In this document: positions 1 through 9,539 of the stretch, piece after piece | Layout of the letters: every line of letters starts with the position of its first letter | Numbering within the stretch: the stretch's first letter is position 1 | NCBI RefSeq assembly: GCF_005877905.1 | Contig: NZ_SWDV01000022.1 | Span: 62,001 to 126,000 of the forward strand | Length of the DNA: 64,000 nt | Direction: 5' to 3' | From: Pseudomonas nicosulfuronedens | GTDB lineage: Bacteria > Pseudomonadota > Gammaproteobacteria > Pseudomonadales > Pseudomonadaceae | Position numbers and translations under genes: made by a program | Notes under the pieces: generated by a model | Seen by the model: only the letters and a program-made list of their open reading frames with translations | What the model was told of the DNA's origin: nothing | Databases searched by the model: none

Positions 1-605
1 GCGACCACAGCTGGGGCGAATGGCTCTGCCAGAAGGGGCTGGTGGATGCCGGCGAGTACCAGGCGCGCAACGATGCCTTCTACGCCGACTACGTCGCCGG
101 CACGCTAGACGTGTTCGCCTACCAGGCCTTCACCCAGGCCATTCTCGGCCGCACCGACCTGGCCCAGCTGGCCACCTGGCACCGCCAGTTCATGGACGAG
201 GTCATCGAACCCATCATCCTGGCCAAGGGCGAAGCCCTGCTGGCCGAGCACCGCGCCGCGGGCGACAAGTTGGTGATCATCACCGCCACCAACCGCTTCA
301 TCACTGCGCCCATCGTCGAGCGCCTGGGCGTGGAAACCCTGATCGCCACCGAGTGCGAGATGCAGGACGGCCTCTATACCGGCCAGACCTGCGGCGTACC
401 CTGCTTCCAGGGCGGCAAGGTGACCCGCCTGAACCGCTGGCTGGAAGAAACCGGTCTGACGCTGGACGACGCCTACTTCTACAGCGACTCGCGCAACGAC
501 CTGCCGCTGCTGGAACAGGTCGCCAATCCGGTGGCCGTCGACCCCGACGACACCCTCCGCGCCACCGCTATCGAGCGCGGCTGGCCGGTGATCAGCCTGC
601 GCTGA
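1..605 (+). CDS. HAD-IB family phosphatase (5' end outside window)
   Basis: This is the C-terminal part of a haloacid-dehalogenase-type phosphohydrolase of the SerB-like IB subfamily. The frame is open from base 3, reading DHSWGEWL, which in this family follows the catalytic DxD loop; the loop itself lies left of the window, so the GTG at 42 is not taken as the start. Visible family motifs are the motif II Thr region (IITATNRF, about bases 274-297) and the motif III acidic loop ([13 protein letters not shown], about 475-513). The helical cap typical of the IB class lies between. Family members dephosphorylate small phosphorylated metabolites; the substrate cannot be told from this part. A lipoprotein gene follows 29 bases downstream on the same strand. 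Confidence 0.85.
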   Translation, partial: DHSWGEWLCQKGLVDAGEYQARNDAFYADYVAGTLDVFAYQAFTQAILGRTDLAQLATWHRQFMDEVIEPIILAKGEALLAEHRAAGDKLVIITATNRFITAPIVERLGVETLIATECEMQDGLYTGQTCGVPCFQGGKVTRLNRWLEETGLTLDDAYFYSDSRNDLPLLEQVANPVAVDPDDTLRATAIERGWPVISLR

Positions 606-634
606 CTCGCCGCCGCCAGATAAGGGACCAAGAG

Positions 635-1168
635 ATGAAGCGGATACTGGTTCTTCTACTTGGCATGCTGGCGCTGCCTGCTTGTAGTACCGGCCCCTAC
701 CTGCACCCCGAATCGGAGTCGGGCCAGCTCCGCAGTATCGACAGAACGTGCCCTGGCGCCCAGCAGGCGCTGCAGTATTTCAATGCGGATCGCTCGGAAA
801 GCTTGCTCGTCTATGTGGCCTTGCCCATCGCGGGCCAGTCCGAAGGCACCGAGTTGAGACTCTTCACCTGGCGCTACGGCAAATCTGACGCGAAACCTGC
901 AAGGATCAGTGCCGACTCTCCCGATGTCGAGTGGGTGCTGCCCTCAGGAGAGCGCCGGACCGTTCGCGCGTCTTTGCTGGAAGGCGGTTTCCAGAGCAAC
1001 GATCCACGGATCAACAATCGCTCCCGCGGTACCAAGCTCTACGAAGGTGATCTGGAGGAGTTCATCCTGTTCTTGCCAGTCATCAGGGTGAACGGCGAAG
1101 CCCTCGATATCCGCCCCATCCACTTTCACAAGACACAGTCGCGCTACGCGCCCGTATTCAATTGCTGA
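635..1168 (+). CDS. Small predicted outer-membrane lipoprotein, unknown function
   Basis: A 177-residue protein with a classic lipoprotein signal: basic MKR start, hydrophobic stretch and the lipobox LPAC at residues about 14-17, giving Cys17 as the lipidated residue. The ATG at 635 was chosen because it starts the signal peptide and follows a purine-rich AAGAG; the longer open frame to the left overlaps the phosphatase gene and is spurious. The mature part has no family I recognise. It has few cysteines and a mixed beta-like composition. Position after the phosphatase may mean co-transcription, but no functional link is evident. Confidence 0.75.
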   Translation: MKRILVLLLGMLALPACSTGPYLHPESESGQLRSIDRTCPGAQQALQYFNADRSESLLVYVALPIAGQSEGTELRLFTWRYGKSDAKPARISADSPDVEWVLPSGERRTVRASLLEGGFQSNDPRINNRSRGTKLYEGDLEEFILFLPVIRVNGEALDIRPIHFHKTQSRYAPVFNC

Positions 1169-1190
1169 TAGGCGACCGGGCCAGCCTGTC

Positions 1191-1658
1191 CTATGGTGAC
1201 TTGTTGACCATCAGGTAGAAGATCGCCAGGAAGGCCAGGAACGCCGGCCAACCCAGGGCGAACCACCAGCGCATATAGAGGAAGGCTCGCGGCGGCAACG
1301 CGGCGCCTTCCCGGTGCGCAGTCTCAGCCATGTCCCGCATGCGGATCTGCAGCCAGACCACCGGCAGCCAGCAGGCGCCCGCGAACACATAAAGCCCCAG
1401 ACTCCACAGCAACCAGCCCGAATCCAGCGGCCAGCCGGCCATGTGCGCCATGGCGATGCCGCTCAACGGCTGGAACACCGCCGTGGTAGCGATGAACAGC
1501 CAGTCGGCGGTAACCAGGTGGCGGAAGGTGATGCGGATCGCTTCCAGGTTGCCGCTGCGCCAGGCGCGCCAGCTGTAGTAGGCCGAACCCAGCCCGGTAC
1601 CGAACAGCAGCGTGGAAGACAGGATGTGCAGGGTCTTGAGCAGCAGGTAGAGGTTCAC
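1191..1658 (-). CDS. DUF2269-family integral membrane protein
   Basis: A 155-residue protein with four predicted membrane segments (about residues 5-25, 48-70, 80-102 and 128-150) and the family's N-terminal pattern LKTLHILSSTLLFGTGLGSA. DUF2269 proteins are small four-helix inner-membrane proteins of unknown function. The start is a GTG at 1658 just after the stop of the upstream paralogue; an ATG at 1669 is in another frame and is closed at once. The two DUF2269 genes are about 10 bases apart and probably co-transcribed and translationally linked. The family call is firm; a role cannot be given. Confidence 0.8.
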   Translation of the reverse strand: MNLYLLLKTLHILSSTLLFGTGLGSAYYSWRAWRSGNLEAIRITFRHLVTADWLFIATTAVFQPLSGIAMAHMAGWPLDSGWLLWSLGLYVFAGACWLPVVWLQIRMRDMAETAHREGAALPPRAFLYMRWWFALGWPAFLAFLAIFYLMVNKSP

Positions 1659-1668
1659 GCGGCGGGCA

Positions 1669-2136
1669 TCACACCGGCTTGCTGATCATCAGCACCAGGA
1701 TGGCAATCACGCACAGCAGCGCCAGTGCGAAGAAGGCCAGGCCGAACTTCCACTGCCGTGCCGCGCCGGCGGCGATTGGCTCGCCACTGCCCTGTGCCGC
1801 CAGTGCCAGATTGCGGATCCGCCACAGGCGGGTGGTGAACAAAAGCCAGAAGATCGTCGCGACGATCAGCAGACAGGCGCTCCCCAGCAGCCAGGTCTGC
1901 CCCAGCGGCCAGCCGATGGTCTGCACCATGCGATAGCCGGTGACCGGCAGGCTGGCGACGCTGCCGGCGACCAGCACCCAGCCGATCAGGCCGATGCGCT
2001 GCAGCGCCTTGGCGATCACCCCGGCGTCGCCACCGCGCCAGCTGCGCCAGCCGTACCAGGCCAGGCCGATGATGGCCAGGAATGGCAGCACGGCGGCGAT
2101 GCCGTGGAGGATGCGCAAGGTCTGCAGGCTTTCCAT
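1669..2136 (-). CDS. DUF2269-family integral membrane protein (tandem paralogue)
   Basis: A 155-residue four-helix membrane protein, the same length and topology as its neighbour downstream, with the corresponding LRILHGIAAVLPF start and the GYRM-GWPLGQTWLL region matching GIAM-GWPLDSGWLL of the other copy. The pair is best explained as an old tandem duplication whose products may form a heteromer, which is inference. It is the first gene of the two-gene unit; the region to ilvA on the right is only about 70 bases, so read-through from ilvA is possible. Confidence 0.8.
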   Translation of the reverse strand: MESLQTLRILHGIAAVLPFLAIIGLAWYGWRSWRGGDAGVIAKALQRIGLIGWVLVAGSVASLPVTGYRMVQTIGWPLGQTWLLGSACLLIVATIFWLLFTTRLWRIRNLALAAQGSGEPIAAGAARQWKFGLAFFALALLCVIAILVLMISKPV

Positions 2137-2205
2137 TTCAAGTCCCTGTGAAGAAGGCGGCGTTCCGACAAGCCTAGCAGCAGTCGCGCCGCCTCGGCCT
2201 GATCC

Positions 2206-3720
2206 TCAGCCGAGGAACAGGCGATAGGCCGGGTTGTCCGTCTCGTCCCAGTAGGGATAGCCGATCTCTTCCAGCGCAGCCGCCACCAGGTGACGCTCGT
2301 CTTCCGGAACCTGCAGGCCCGCCACCACGCGACCATCGGCCGCGCCGTGGTTGCGGTAGTGGAACAGGGTGATGTTCCAGCGGCCGCCCAGGCGGTTGAG
2401 GAAGTTGAACAGCGCGCCGGGGCGCTCAGGGAACTCGAAGCGGAACACCTGCTCGCCGGAAACGCGCGGCGAATGGCCGCCAACCATGTGGCGGATGTGC
2501 AGCTTGGCCAACTCGTTGTCGGTCAGGTCGAGCACCGGGAAGCCCTGCTCCTGCAGCTGCTGCACCAGCGCCGCGCGCGGGTCGTTCTCCGGGTGCGTCT
2601 GCACGCCGACAAAGATGTGCGCTTCGCTGTCGGTGTTGTAGCGGTAGTTGAACTCGGTGATCTGGCGCTTGCCGATGGCCTCGCAGAAAGCCTTGAAGCT
2701 GCCCGGACGCTCCGGGATGGTCACCGCGATGATCGCCTCGCGCTTCTCACCCAGCTCCGCGCGCTCGGCCACGTGACGCAGGCGGTCGAAGTTGATGTTG
2801 GCGCCCGAGTCGATGGCCACCAGAGTCTCGCCCTTCACGCCTTCGCGCTCGACGTACCGTTTGATCCCGGCCACCGCCAGCGCGCCGGCCGGCTCGGTGA
2901 TCGAACGGGTGTCGTCGTAGATGTCCTTGATCGCCGCGCAGATCTCGTCGGTGCTGACGGTGATCACCTCATCGACGTAGTCCTTGCACAGCTCGAAGTT
3001 GTGCTTGCCGATCTGCGCCACGGCCACGCCGTCGGCGAACAGCCCGACCTGGCTGAGCACGACGCGCTCGCCGGCGGCCTTGGCGGCCTGCAGGCAGTTG
3101 GAGTCGTCCGGCTCGACACCGATGACCTTGATCTCCGGGCGCAGGTATTTGACGTACGCGGCGATGCCGGCGATCAGGCCGCCGCCGCCGACGGGCACGA
3201 AGATCGCGTCGATGCGGCCGGGATTCTGGCGGAGGATTTCCATGGCCACGGTGCCCTGACCGGCGATCACGTCCGGATCGTCGTAGGGGTGGATGTAGAC
3301 GTAGCCCTTCTCTTCCACCAGCTTCAGCGAGTGCGCCAGGGCGTCGGGGAAGGCATCACCGTGCAGCACGGCCTTGCCGCCACGGGCGCGTACGCCCTGG
3401 ACTTTCAGCTCCGGCGTGGTGCGCGGCATCACGATGGTGGCCTTGATGCCCAGCTCGCGGGCGGCCAGCGCCACGCCCTGGGCATGGTTGCCGGCGGAGG
3501 CGGTGACGACGCCACGGGCGAGTTCTTCCGGGCTCAGCTGCGCCAGCTTGTTGTAGGCGCCGCGAATCTTGAAGGAGAACACCGGCTGCAGGTCTTCGCG
3601 TTTCAGCAGAATCTGGTTGCCCAGGCGCTCGGAGAGCTGGCGGGCGGGCTGCAGGGGCGTTTCCACGGCAACGTCGTAGACACGCGAGGTGAGGATCTTC
3701 TTGACGTAGTGTTCGAGCAT
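2206..3720 (-). CDS. ilvA: Biosynthetic threonine ammonia-lyase (threonine dehydratase)
   Basis: This PLP enzyme deaminates L-threonine to 2-oxobutanoate, the first committed step to isoleucine. The 504-residue length matches the long, isoleucine-regulated form with two C-terminal ACT-like domains. Visible features are the PLP lysine in [11 protein letters not shown] (about residues 53-63), SAGNHAQG at about 84-91, the phosphate-binding glycine loop PVGGGGL at about 185-191, and two ACT-like repeats beginning [13 protein letters not shown] and [13 protein letters not shown]. The ATG at 3720 ([10 protein letters not shown]) was chosen because conservation starts there; the open frame runs 25 codons further but reads into the ilvA-rpiA promoter region. 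It is divergent from rpiA. Confidence 0.95.
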   Translation of the reverse strand: MLEHYVKKILTSRVYDVAVETPLQPARQLSERLGNQILLKREDLQPVFSFKIRGAYNKLAQLSPEELARGVVTASAGNHAQGVALAARELGIKATIVMPRTTPELKVQGVRARGGKAVLHGDAFPDALAHSLKLVEEKGYVYIHPYDDPDVIAGQGTVAMEILRQNPGRIDAIFVPVGGGGLIAGIAAYVKYLRPEIKVIGVEPDDSNCLQAAKAAGERVVLSQVGLFADGVAVAQIGKHNFELCKDYVDEVITVSTDEICAAIKDIYDDTRSITEPAGALAVAGIKRYVEREGVKGETLVAIDSGANINFDRLRHVAERAELGEKREAIIAVTIPERPGSFKAFCEAIGKRQITEFNYRYNTDSEAHIFVGVQTHPENDPRAALVQQLQEQGFPVLDLTDNELAKLHIRHMVGGHSPRVSGEQVFRFEFPERPGALFNFLNRLGGRWNITLFHYRNHGAADGRVVAGLQVPEDERHLVAAALEEIGYPYWDETDNPAYRLFLG

Positions 3721-3922
3721 CGGAAGGGCTATATCGGCGGCTTTTCGAGGAACCGCGAGTCTACTCCAGCGGGCGCGGCGCGGGCCACCGAACAATCCGC
3801 GCGCAGATGACCGTAACAGTTGCCCGGCGGCGCAACACCGGCACGCCCCGGGCCGCTATAATCCGCCCTCTCGACTATTCCCCGGCGCTTTTGCGCCCAG
3901 CCAGGTAAGAAGACCCTTCGCC

Positions 3923-4594
3923 ATGAACCAGGATCAGCTCAAGCAGGCAGTGGCCCAGGCCGCCGTCGACCACATCCTTCCGCACCTCGACAGCAAGAGC
4001 ATCGTCGGCGTGGGCACCGGCTCCACCGCCAACTTCTTCATCGACCTGCTGGCCAAGCACAAGGCCGAGTTCGACGGCGCCGTGGCCAGCTCCGAAGCCA
4101 CTGCCCAGCGCCTGAAGGGTCACGGCATCCCGGTCTACGACCTGAACACCGTCAGCGAGCTGGAGTTCTACGTCGATGGCGCCGACGAGACCAACGAGCG
4201 CCTGGAGCTGATCAAGGGCGGCGGCGCTGCGCTGACCCGCGAGAAGATCGTCGCGGCGGTCGCCAAGCAGTTCATCTGCATCGCCGACGCCAGCAAACTG
4301 GTGCCGATCCTCGGCGGCTTCCCGCTGCCGGTGGAAGTCATCCCCATGGCCCGCAGCCACGTGGCGCGCCAGTTGGTGAAGCTGGGCGGCGACCCGGTGT
4401 ACCGCGAGGGCGTGCTGACCGACAACGGCAACATCATCCTCGACGTGTACAACCTGCGCATCGACAGCCCGGTGCAGCTGGAAGAGGCGATCAACAATAT
4501 CGTCGGCGTGGTCACCAACGGCCTGTTCGCCGCGCGCCCCGCCGACCTGCTGCTGCTGGGCACCGCTGAAGGCGTGAAGACGCTCAAGGTCTGA
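3923..4594 (+). CDS. rpiA: Ribose-5-phosphate isomerase A
   Basis: The enzyme interconverts ribose 5-phosphate and ribulose 5-phosphate in the non-oxidative pentose phosphate pathway. The 223-residue length is normal for RpiA. Motifs include the phosphate loop [14 protein letters not shown] (about residues 28-41), DGADE at about 82-86, and the catalytic region [12 protein letters not shown] at about 95-106. It is divergent from ilvA with about 200 bases between the two starts; this rpiA/ilvA head-to-head arrangement is conserved in Pseudomonas. Confidence 0.97.
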   Translation: MNQDQLKQAVAQAAVDHILPHLDSKSIVGVGTGSTANFFIDLLAKHKAEFDGAVASSEATAQRLKGHGIPVYDLNTVSELEFYVDGADETNERLELIKGGGAALTREKIVAAVAKQFICIADASKLVPILGGFPLPVEVIPMARSHVARQLVKLGGDPVYREGVLTDNGNIILDVYNLRIDSPVQLEEAINNIVGVVTNGLFAARPADLLLLGTAEGVKTLKV

Positions 4595-4596
4595 GC

Positions 4597-4632
4597 CCGC
4601 GAGGCGCCTTCCGCCGGATGGCGCCTTCCAGA
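4597..4632 (+). terminator. Possible weak terminator after rpiA
   Basis: An inverted repeat (AGGCGCC ... GGCGCCT) lies directly after the rpiA stop, but it lacks a clear T-run. It may be an attenuating hairpin rather than a true intrinsic terminator. Confidence 0.3.
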
Positions 4633-4685
4633 GCCACTGCTGCGGTCTACGCTGGGATGACCTCAATCCCCAAGGGAGATGCAGC

Positions 4686-5018
4686 ATGGCCGCCAAATAC
4701 CATCTGAAGAAGGCCAGTGATGGCCAGTTCCACTTCAACCTGCACGCCAGCAACGGCGAGATCGTCCTGACCAGCGAGCTGTACAAGGCCAAGACCTCGG
4801 CCGTGGACGGCATCGAGTCGGTGCGCAAGAACTCCCAGCGCGAAGGCGCCTTCGAGGTCAAGGTCGCAGCCAACGGCAAGCACTACTTCGTGCTCAAGGC
4901 CACCAATGGCCAGGTTGTCGGGCAAAGCCAGATGTACGCCAGCAAGGCCACTGCCGAAGCCGGCGTGGCGGCGGTCAAGCGCTACGCGCCAGACGCACCT
5001 ATCAGCGACGACACCTGA
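4686..5018 (+). CDS. YegP/DUF1508-family protein
   Basis: A 110-residue cytoplasmic protein made of two tandem copies of the short DUF1508 alpha-beta unit: FHFNLHASNGEIVLTSELY in the first half and HYFVLKATNGQVVGQSQMY in the second. Each is followed by a helix with the pattern SKATAEAGVAAV. Two-unit YegP proteins are common in proteobacteria and have no established biochemical role. A strong AAGGGAGA ribosome site lies 8-10 bases before the ATG. It is a single-gene unit between rpiA and the autotransporter. Confidence 0.9.
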   Translation: MAAKYHLKKASDGQFHFNLHASNGEIVLTSELYKAKTSAVDGIESVRKNSQREGAFEVKVAANGKHYFVLKATNGQVVGQSQMYASKATAEAGVAAVKRYAPDAPISDDT

Positions 5019-5231
5019 TAACGCACCGTTTCGGTGAGCGCTTCGGCGCACCCGCTGCGCACGGCCGACCTTGTCGCCGGCCGTGTATCACCGCTGTTAC
5101 AGTGACGCGACACCCTCGGTCACTGACGCGTCAAATTCCGTCCATCTCCGGCGAACCGGCCTGCATCCTGCTTTCCTCCGGCGCACGTATCGAAGACCGA
5201 TGCGATTCCAATCGACACAGAGGAAAGTGCC

Positions 5232-7175
5232 GTGTTCAAACCTTTAGCCGTTGCGGTCAGCCTGGGCTGCGCTGCGCTGGCGACCGACGCCAACGCTTAT
5301 GAATACGGGGAGTATGCCGGGGACACCCTCGACACCCTGATCAACGATTACCCCGGCCGTTACCGTGGCACCGCCAGCTTCGCCGGCGCCACAACACTGA
5401 TGCAGTCACGCCTGGCCTTCGGCTACCAGACACAGCTCCAGGACTTCACCTGGGCCGGTAACCGCAGCTCGCAGAACGTCATCGCCAGCGCTCCGGGCAG
5501 CAGCGGTCAGTACGTGGTCCTCGGCGCACACTACGACACCTACTACGGTCGTCCGACCCTGCAGGGCCTGGACGACAACGGCTCGGGTGCCGCCGTGCTC
5601 ACCGAGATCGCCCGCAACCTGGGCGGCATCGAACTGGAGAACGGCCTGGAAGTGGTCGGCTTCGGCGCCGAGGAAGAGGGCCTGCGCGGCTCCCGCGCCT
5701 ATGTCGCCTCACTCAGCGACGAGCAGCGCAGCAACCTGCTGGGCATGATCAACCTCGACAGCCTGATCACCGGCGACAAGATGTACGCCCACGCCGGCTT
5801 CAACAGCGTCGACAACCCCGCACTGGGCGCCTACCGCGACCAGCTGCTGCGCATCGCACAGGAGCTGAAGATCCCGCTGTTCACCAACCCCGGCCTGAAC
5901 GAGGAATACCCCGCCGGCACCGGTTGCTGCAGCGACGGAGAAAGCTTCGAAGGCCTGAACGTCCCGGTGCTGTTCATCGAGGCCACCAACTGGGAGCTGG
6001 GCGACCTGGATGGCTACGAGCAGACCGACAATCCCGCCATTCCCGGGGGCGCCACCTGGCACAACCCGACCCTGGACAACGAACAGGTGCTCACCAACGC
6101 TTTCGGTCAGGAGCGCATCGACCAACGCCTGCGCGACTTCTCCCGCCTGCTCACGCGACTGGTGCTGGAACTGACCAATGCCGACCTGCTCGCCTCTACG
6201 GCTTCGGGCGGTGCCATGGCCCGGCAGATGGAAGACCAGCTGCAACGCCAGCACCTGGCCCTGACCCGCCTGCACGACCGCCGCTGGCTGACCCTGCTGG
6301 GCAGCTCGCGCCCCGTCGGCAGCTTTGACGGCGCCGTCGGCGTCGAAGGCGAAACCACCCCCGAGAGCGGCTTCGATATGCCCGGCGACCCGCGCTCGCA
6401 CCGCGCCGGCGTGAATCTGCTGGGTGACTACCGCGCGAGCGAAGCTGTGACGGTCGGCGGCAGCCTGAGCTTCCAGCGCAGCCGCGACAACCTGGACCAC
6501 AGTGCCCGCCTGGAAGCGGAAACCTGGCAGCTGGGTCTCTACGGCCTGTTCAACGATGGCGGCCCGGCCTGGCTGGGCGGCGAGCTGAGCGCCGGCTATG
6601 CCGACCTCGACAGCAAGCGCTCGGTTTACCTGAAAGCGAACAATGGTCCGGTGCTGCTCGACCAGCGCATCGACGGCGACACCAACGCCTGGTTCTGGGG
6701 CGCACGGGTCGACGGCGGCTACGATTTCGACATCGCCGGCATCAGGACCGGGCCGCAGGGTGGGCTCGACTTTGTGCACTACAAAATCGACGACTTCAAC
6801 GAAGACGACGACCTGCGCACTGCACTGGGCTATGAGAAGCAGGACTACGATTCGGTAGAAGCCAGCCTCGGCTGGGGCCTGCGCGGCGAGCTACCGCTGG
6901 GTAACCGCATGGCCGTGCAGCCCTATGCCAGCGTGCGCTGGGTGAAGGAACTGGCCGACGGCCGCCTGGACGATATCGCGCTGACCGCCCTGGGTGATGG
7001 TCGCACCCGCAACGCCGGCCTGGGCGACGTGGACAAGGACTTCGGCCGCGCCCAGGCCGGCGCCCTGCTGGCCGTCACCGAGCAGTTGGGCGTGTTCGCC
7101 GAGGCCAATTCGCGCTTCGCTCACAGCGAAGGCAGCCAGGCGTCCTACTCCCTTGGCGTGCAGTGGCAATTCTGA
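5232..7175 (+). CDS. aaaA: M28-type aminopeptidase autotransporter (AaaA-like)
   Basis: A 647-residue type Va autotransporter. Residues 1-22 form a signal peptide ending ANA. The passenger is an M28 zinc aminopeptidase: metal His/Asp in GAHYDTYYG (about residues 98-106), a bridging Asp in GLDDNGSG, catalytic EE in GFGAEEEGLRGS, and Asp in INLDSL. From about residue 370 to the C-terminal Phe is a beta-barrel translocator ending in the aromatic pattern YSLGVQWQF. P. aeruginosa AaaA is a surface aminopeptidase that frees N-terminal arginine from peptides. The start is GTG at 5232, preceded by GAGGAAAG. Its place beside polyamine genes, which draw on arginine, fits that role; the arginine specificity itself is inferred by homology. 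Confidence 0.88.
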   Translation: MFKPLAVAVSLGCAALATDANAYEYGEYAGDTLDTLINDYPGRYRGTASFAGATTLMQSRLAFGYQTQLQDFTWAGNRSSQNVIASAPGSSGQYVVLGAHYDTYYGRPTLQGLDDNGSGAAVLTEIARNLGGIELENGLEVVGFGAEEEGLRGSRAYVASLSDEQRSNLLGMINLDSLITGDKMYAHAGFNSVDNPALGAYRDQLLRIAQELKIPLFTNPGLNEEYPAGTGCCSDGESFEGLNVPVLFIEATNWELGDLDGYEQTDNPAIPGGATWHNPTLDNEQVLTNAFGQERIDQRLRDFSRLLTRLVLELTNADLLASTASGGAMARQMEDQLQRQHLALTRLHDRRWLTLLGSSRPVGSFDGAVGVEGETTPESGFDMPGDPRSHRAGVNLLGDYRASEAVTVGGSLSFQRSRDNLDHSARLEAETWQLGLYGLFNDGGPAWLGGELSAGYADLDSKRSVYLKANNGPVLLDQRIDGDTNAWFWGARVDGGYDFDIAGIRTGPQGGLDFVHYKIDDFNEDDDLRTALGYEKQDYDSVEASLGWGLRGELPLGNRMAVQPYASVRWVKELADGRLDDIALTALGDGRTRNAGLGDVDKDFGRAQAGALLAVTEQLGVFAEANSRFAHSEGSQASYSLGVQWQF

Positions 7176-7183
7176 TCGAAGGA

Positions 7184-7216
7184 AAGCGAGGCGCCCTCAG
7201 GGTGCCTCGCGCTTCT
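7184..7216. terminator. Convergent hairpin between aaaA and the CarP-type gene
   Basis: The inverted repeat AGCGAGGCGCCC-TCAG-GGTGCCTCGCGCT overlaps the last codons of the minus-strand gene. It could act for both converging genes. T-runs are short, so strength is uncertain. Confidence 0.45.
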
Positions 7217-8120
7217 TGAACACATAGAAGAGATTGGGCTCGCTGACCAGGTACAGCGTGCCCTGATCGTCCATGGCGATACCCTCGGCCTGCGGCACGC
7301 TGCGCCGCAGGCCCTGCATGCCGCGCAGCAGGGACAGCGAGCTGATCGGCTCGCCATTGGCACTCAGCTCCAGCACCAGCCGGGACTCGTCGGACAGCGC
7401 CAGCAGGTGCCCGCTGCGCTCGTCGTACTGCAGGCTGGACAGGTCGCGGACGAACAGGTTGCGATTGTGCTCGAGGTCTTCCACCACATGCACCGCGGTC
7501 GGCTGCGCCGACTGCTCGTAGGGGAAGCCACGCACCTCATAGATATGCACCGGGTTACGTTCCTTGGCGACGAACAAACGCTTGCCCAACGAGTCGTAGG
7601 CCAGCCCCTCGAAGCCGCTGTTGCCGCCGCGCCCCAGGGCCAGGGCGAGCTGCTGAGCGTCCTCGGCGTGCAACTCCTTCGTGTCATCGTGCAGTTCCAC
7701 ACGCAGCAGGCGCTGGTGGGTCTCGTCGGTGATCACATAGACGTTGCGGCTGATGTATTCGATGGCCTCGGTATCGCCGAAGCCGTGCAGCGCGATCCTG
7801 CGCAGCACCTTGCCTTCCAGCGATAGCTCGACCAATTCGTTCTGCTTGTTGGTGACGGTGAACAGGGTCTGCCGGTCCGGATCGTAGGTCAGTGCCGAGA
7901 CGTTGTCCTCCAGCCCCTCGATCGGCTGCGCCTCCAGCACCACGCGGTAGTCGGGCAGCCAGATTGACTGTTCCTGCCACTGCGCGGCATGGCGCCACTC
8001 GTTGAACTTGAACCAGACGCGCTCGTAGACCCGGAAGCTCTGGCCCAGCGCAAGCAATGCAGCCAGGGCCAGCAGCGCCAGCAGCGAAAACAGGCGGCGG
8101 GGTTTGAGCAGACGGCGCAT
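7197..8120 (-). CDS. carP: SdiA-regulated-domain (YjiK/CarP-type) beta-propeller protein
   Basis: A 307-residue protein with an N-terminal membrane anchor or signal (LLALLALAALLALG, about residues 10-25) and then the SdiA-regulated/YjiK propeller domain. Characteristic blades include VSALTYDPDRQTLFTVTNKQNELVEL, GFGDTEAIEYI and FEGLAYDSLGKRLFVAKERNP. In PAO1 the gene at this place (PA0327 as I recall) is carP, a calcium-regulated propeller protein downstream of CarSR that helps tolerate high calcium. The ATG at 8120 was preferred to a TTG at 8174 because the signal sequence starts there. It is divergent from the AraC regulator. A paralogue of the same length lies at 17047-17967. Confidence 0.8.
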   Translation of the reverse strand: MRRLLKPRRLFSLLALLALAALLALGQSFRVYERVWFKFNEWRHAAQWQEQSIWLPDYRVVLEAQPIEGLEDNVSALTYDPDRQTLFTVTNKQNELVELSLEGKVLRRIALHGFGDTEAIEYISRNVYVITDETHQRLLRVELHDDTKELHAEDAQQLALALGRGGNSGFEGLAYDSLGKRLFVAKERNPVHIYEVRGFPYEQSAQPTAVHVVEDLEHNRNLFVRDLSSLQYDERSGHLLALSDESRLVLELSANGEPISSLSLLRGMQGLRRSVPQAEGIAMDDQGTLYLVSEPNLFYVFKKREAP

Positions 8121-8255
8121 GGAGGACTCGGGCTGGGGATGGCGTGGCAGAGTGACAGCAGCGCCTGAAGCCAAACTTAAAGGCCACCAGGCACTGCGGG
8201 CAGGCTAGAGTCAGCTTAGCGCAAGCCCGTCCGATCCCTCGCAAGAGACGCACCG

Positions 8256-9272
8256 ATGGCCCAGCATCTGCTTCCCGAACAACGCCAGCAGGCGACCCTG
8301 CACACCGTGGTGCTGGCAACCGAAGTGCTGCACCACGCTGGCGTGCCGCGCCCGAAGCTGCTGGAGGGCAGCGGCATCGGCGAGGCGGACCTGCTGACGC
8401 CGGAGAAGCTGATCACCCATGCACAGGAACTGCGGGTCTTCGCCAACGCCCTGAATTGCCACCACGATCCAGCGCTGGGCCTCTACCTCGGCCTGCGCAT
8501 GCATGTCTCGGCGTACGGCATCCTCGGCTACAGCATGCTCGCCAGCCGCACCCTGCGTGATGCTCTGCAACTGGCACTGTCGTTTCCCGAGCTGCTCGGC
8601 ACCTACTTCCGCCTGGCGCTGACGCCGCAGGGCGACGAAGTCCACCTGACCGCCGACGGCTACCGCTACGCGCCGGAGCTGACAGTGTTCAACACCGAGC
8701 TGTGCCTGACCTCACTGCTGACGGTGATCCGCGACCTGCTCGGCGAGTCTGTCCGCCCCCGGCGGCTACTGCTGGCCTATCGACCGCCGCTGCACGCGGA
8801 AACCTACACCGAGCGCCTGGGCTGCCCGGTGGATTTCGGCGCCCCCACCAGCGCGCTGTGCTTCAGCCCGGCGCTGCTGGACCGGCCACTGCCGCTGGCC
8901 GACCCGGTCAGTTGCCACAACGGCGTACAACAGTGCCTGCGCATGAGCGGGCTACTCAGCGCCCGTGGCGATGTGATCGACCAGTTGCGCCAGCACTTGG
9001 CCAGCCACCTGCAGGACACCGCCAGCCTGGACAACGTGGCGCGCCACCTGCACCGCTCCACCCGCACCCTGCGGCGCCACCTGCAGCAGCAGAACACCAG
9101 TTATCAACAGGTCCTCGACGAGGTGCGCTTCGACCGCGCGCGGCAACTGCTCAAGGACACCGACCTGCCGATCTACCTGATTGCCGAGCAGCTGGGCTAC
9201 AGCGAGACGGCCAGTTTCCGGCATGCCTTCCAGCGCTGGAGCGGGGCGAGTCCGAGCTTGTACCGAGGCTGA
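8256..9272 (+). CDS. AraC-family regulator with arabinose-binding-like N-domain
   Basis: A 338-residue regulator. The N-terminal part (about residues 15-210) resembles the Arabinose_bd ligand domain (PF12625) seen in OruR-type regulators. The C-terminal 95 residues hold the two helix-turn-helix motifs: DNVARHLHRSTRTLRRHL followed by IYLIAEQLGYSETASFRHAF. It sits directly upstream of the polyamine ABC operon on the same strand, with 267 bases between, and that interval carries a 20-base-spaced direct repeat suited to an AraC dimer. It is the most likely activator of that operon; this is inference from position. Confidence 0.88.
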   Translation: MAQHLLPEQRQQATLHTVVLATEVLHHAGVPRPKLLEGSGIGEADLLTPEKLITHAQELRVFANALNCHHDPALGLYLGLRMHVSAYGILGYSMLASRTLRDALQLALSFPELLGTYFRLALTPQGDEVHLTADGYRYAPELTVFNTELCLTSLLTVIRDLLGESVRPRRLLLAYRPPLHAETYTERLGCPVDFGAPTSALCFSPALLDRPLPLADPVSCHNGVQQCLRMSGLLSARGDVIDQLRQHLASHLQDTASLDNVARHLHRSTRTLRRHLQQQNTSYQQVLDEVRFDRARQLLKDTDLPIYLIAEQLGYSETASFRHAFQRWSGASPSLYRG

Positions 9273-9396
9273 TGCCCAGACGCCCATCCTACAACCTGCC
9301 ACGCCCATTGTTTCTCACCACCTCCACGCCCCCAGACCGTCCAGCACAGCAATCCGCTGACGCCCGAAATCCAGCATGTCAGAGTGCATTTTCAAC

Positions 9397-9431
9397 TTGG
9401 CCTGATTTATCCCTTATTGGCCTGATCTATC
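9397..9431 (+). promoter_or_regulatory. Direct repeat, candidate AraC-type operator
   Basis: Two near-identical 15-base copies TTGGCCTGAT(T/C)TATC start at 9397 and 9417, exactly 20 bases apart, so both face the same side of the helix. This is the usual arrangement for AraC-family activators. It lies about 110-145 bases before the ABC ATPase start and downstream of the AraC gene. Binding by that regulator is inferred. Confidence 0.6.
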
Positions 9432-9539
9432 GTTCTGCGTATCCCGGCGCTTGGTCATTATCAATCCGCAGCTAGGTGAAACGGTCCTAGAAACCGTAAA
9501 ACCTCAACAATAACAACTGCTTAACTGCATGGTACGAGC

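Noticed and set aside
1-605. Start of the first gene at the GTG at 42
   Set aside because: The frame is open to the window edge and carries family-conserved residues (DHSWGEW) before that codon, so the gene begins outside the window.
2290-3810. Long plus-strand open frame opposite ilvA (506 residues)
   Set aside because: Mirror frame of a high-GC gene; composition is Val/Ala/Gly/His-rich without any domain, and ilvA on the other strand is certain.
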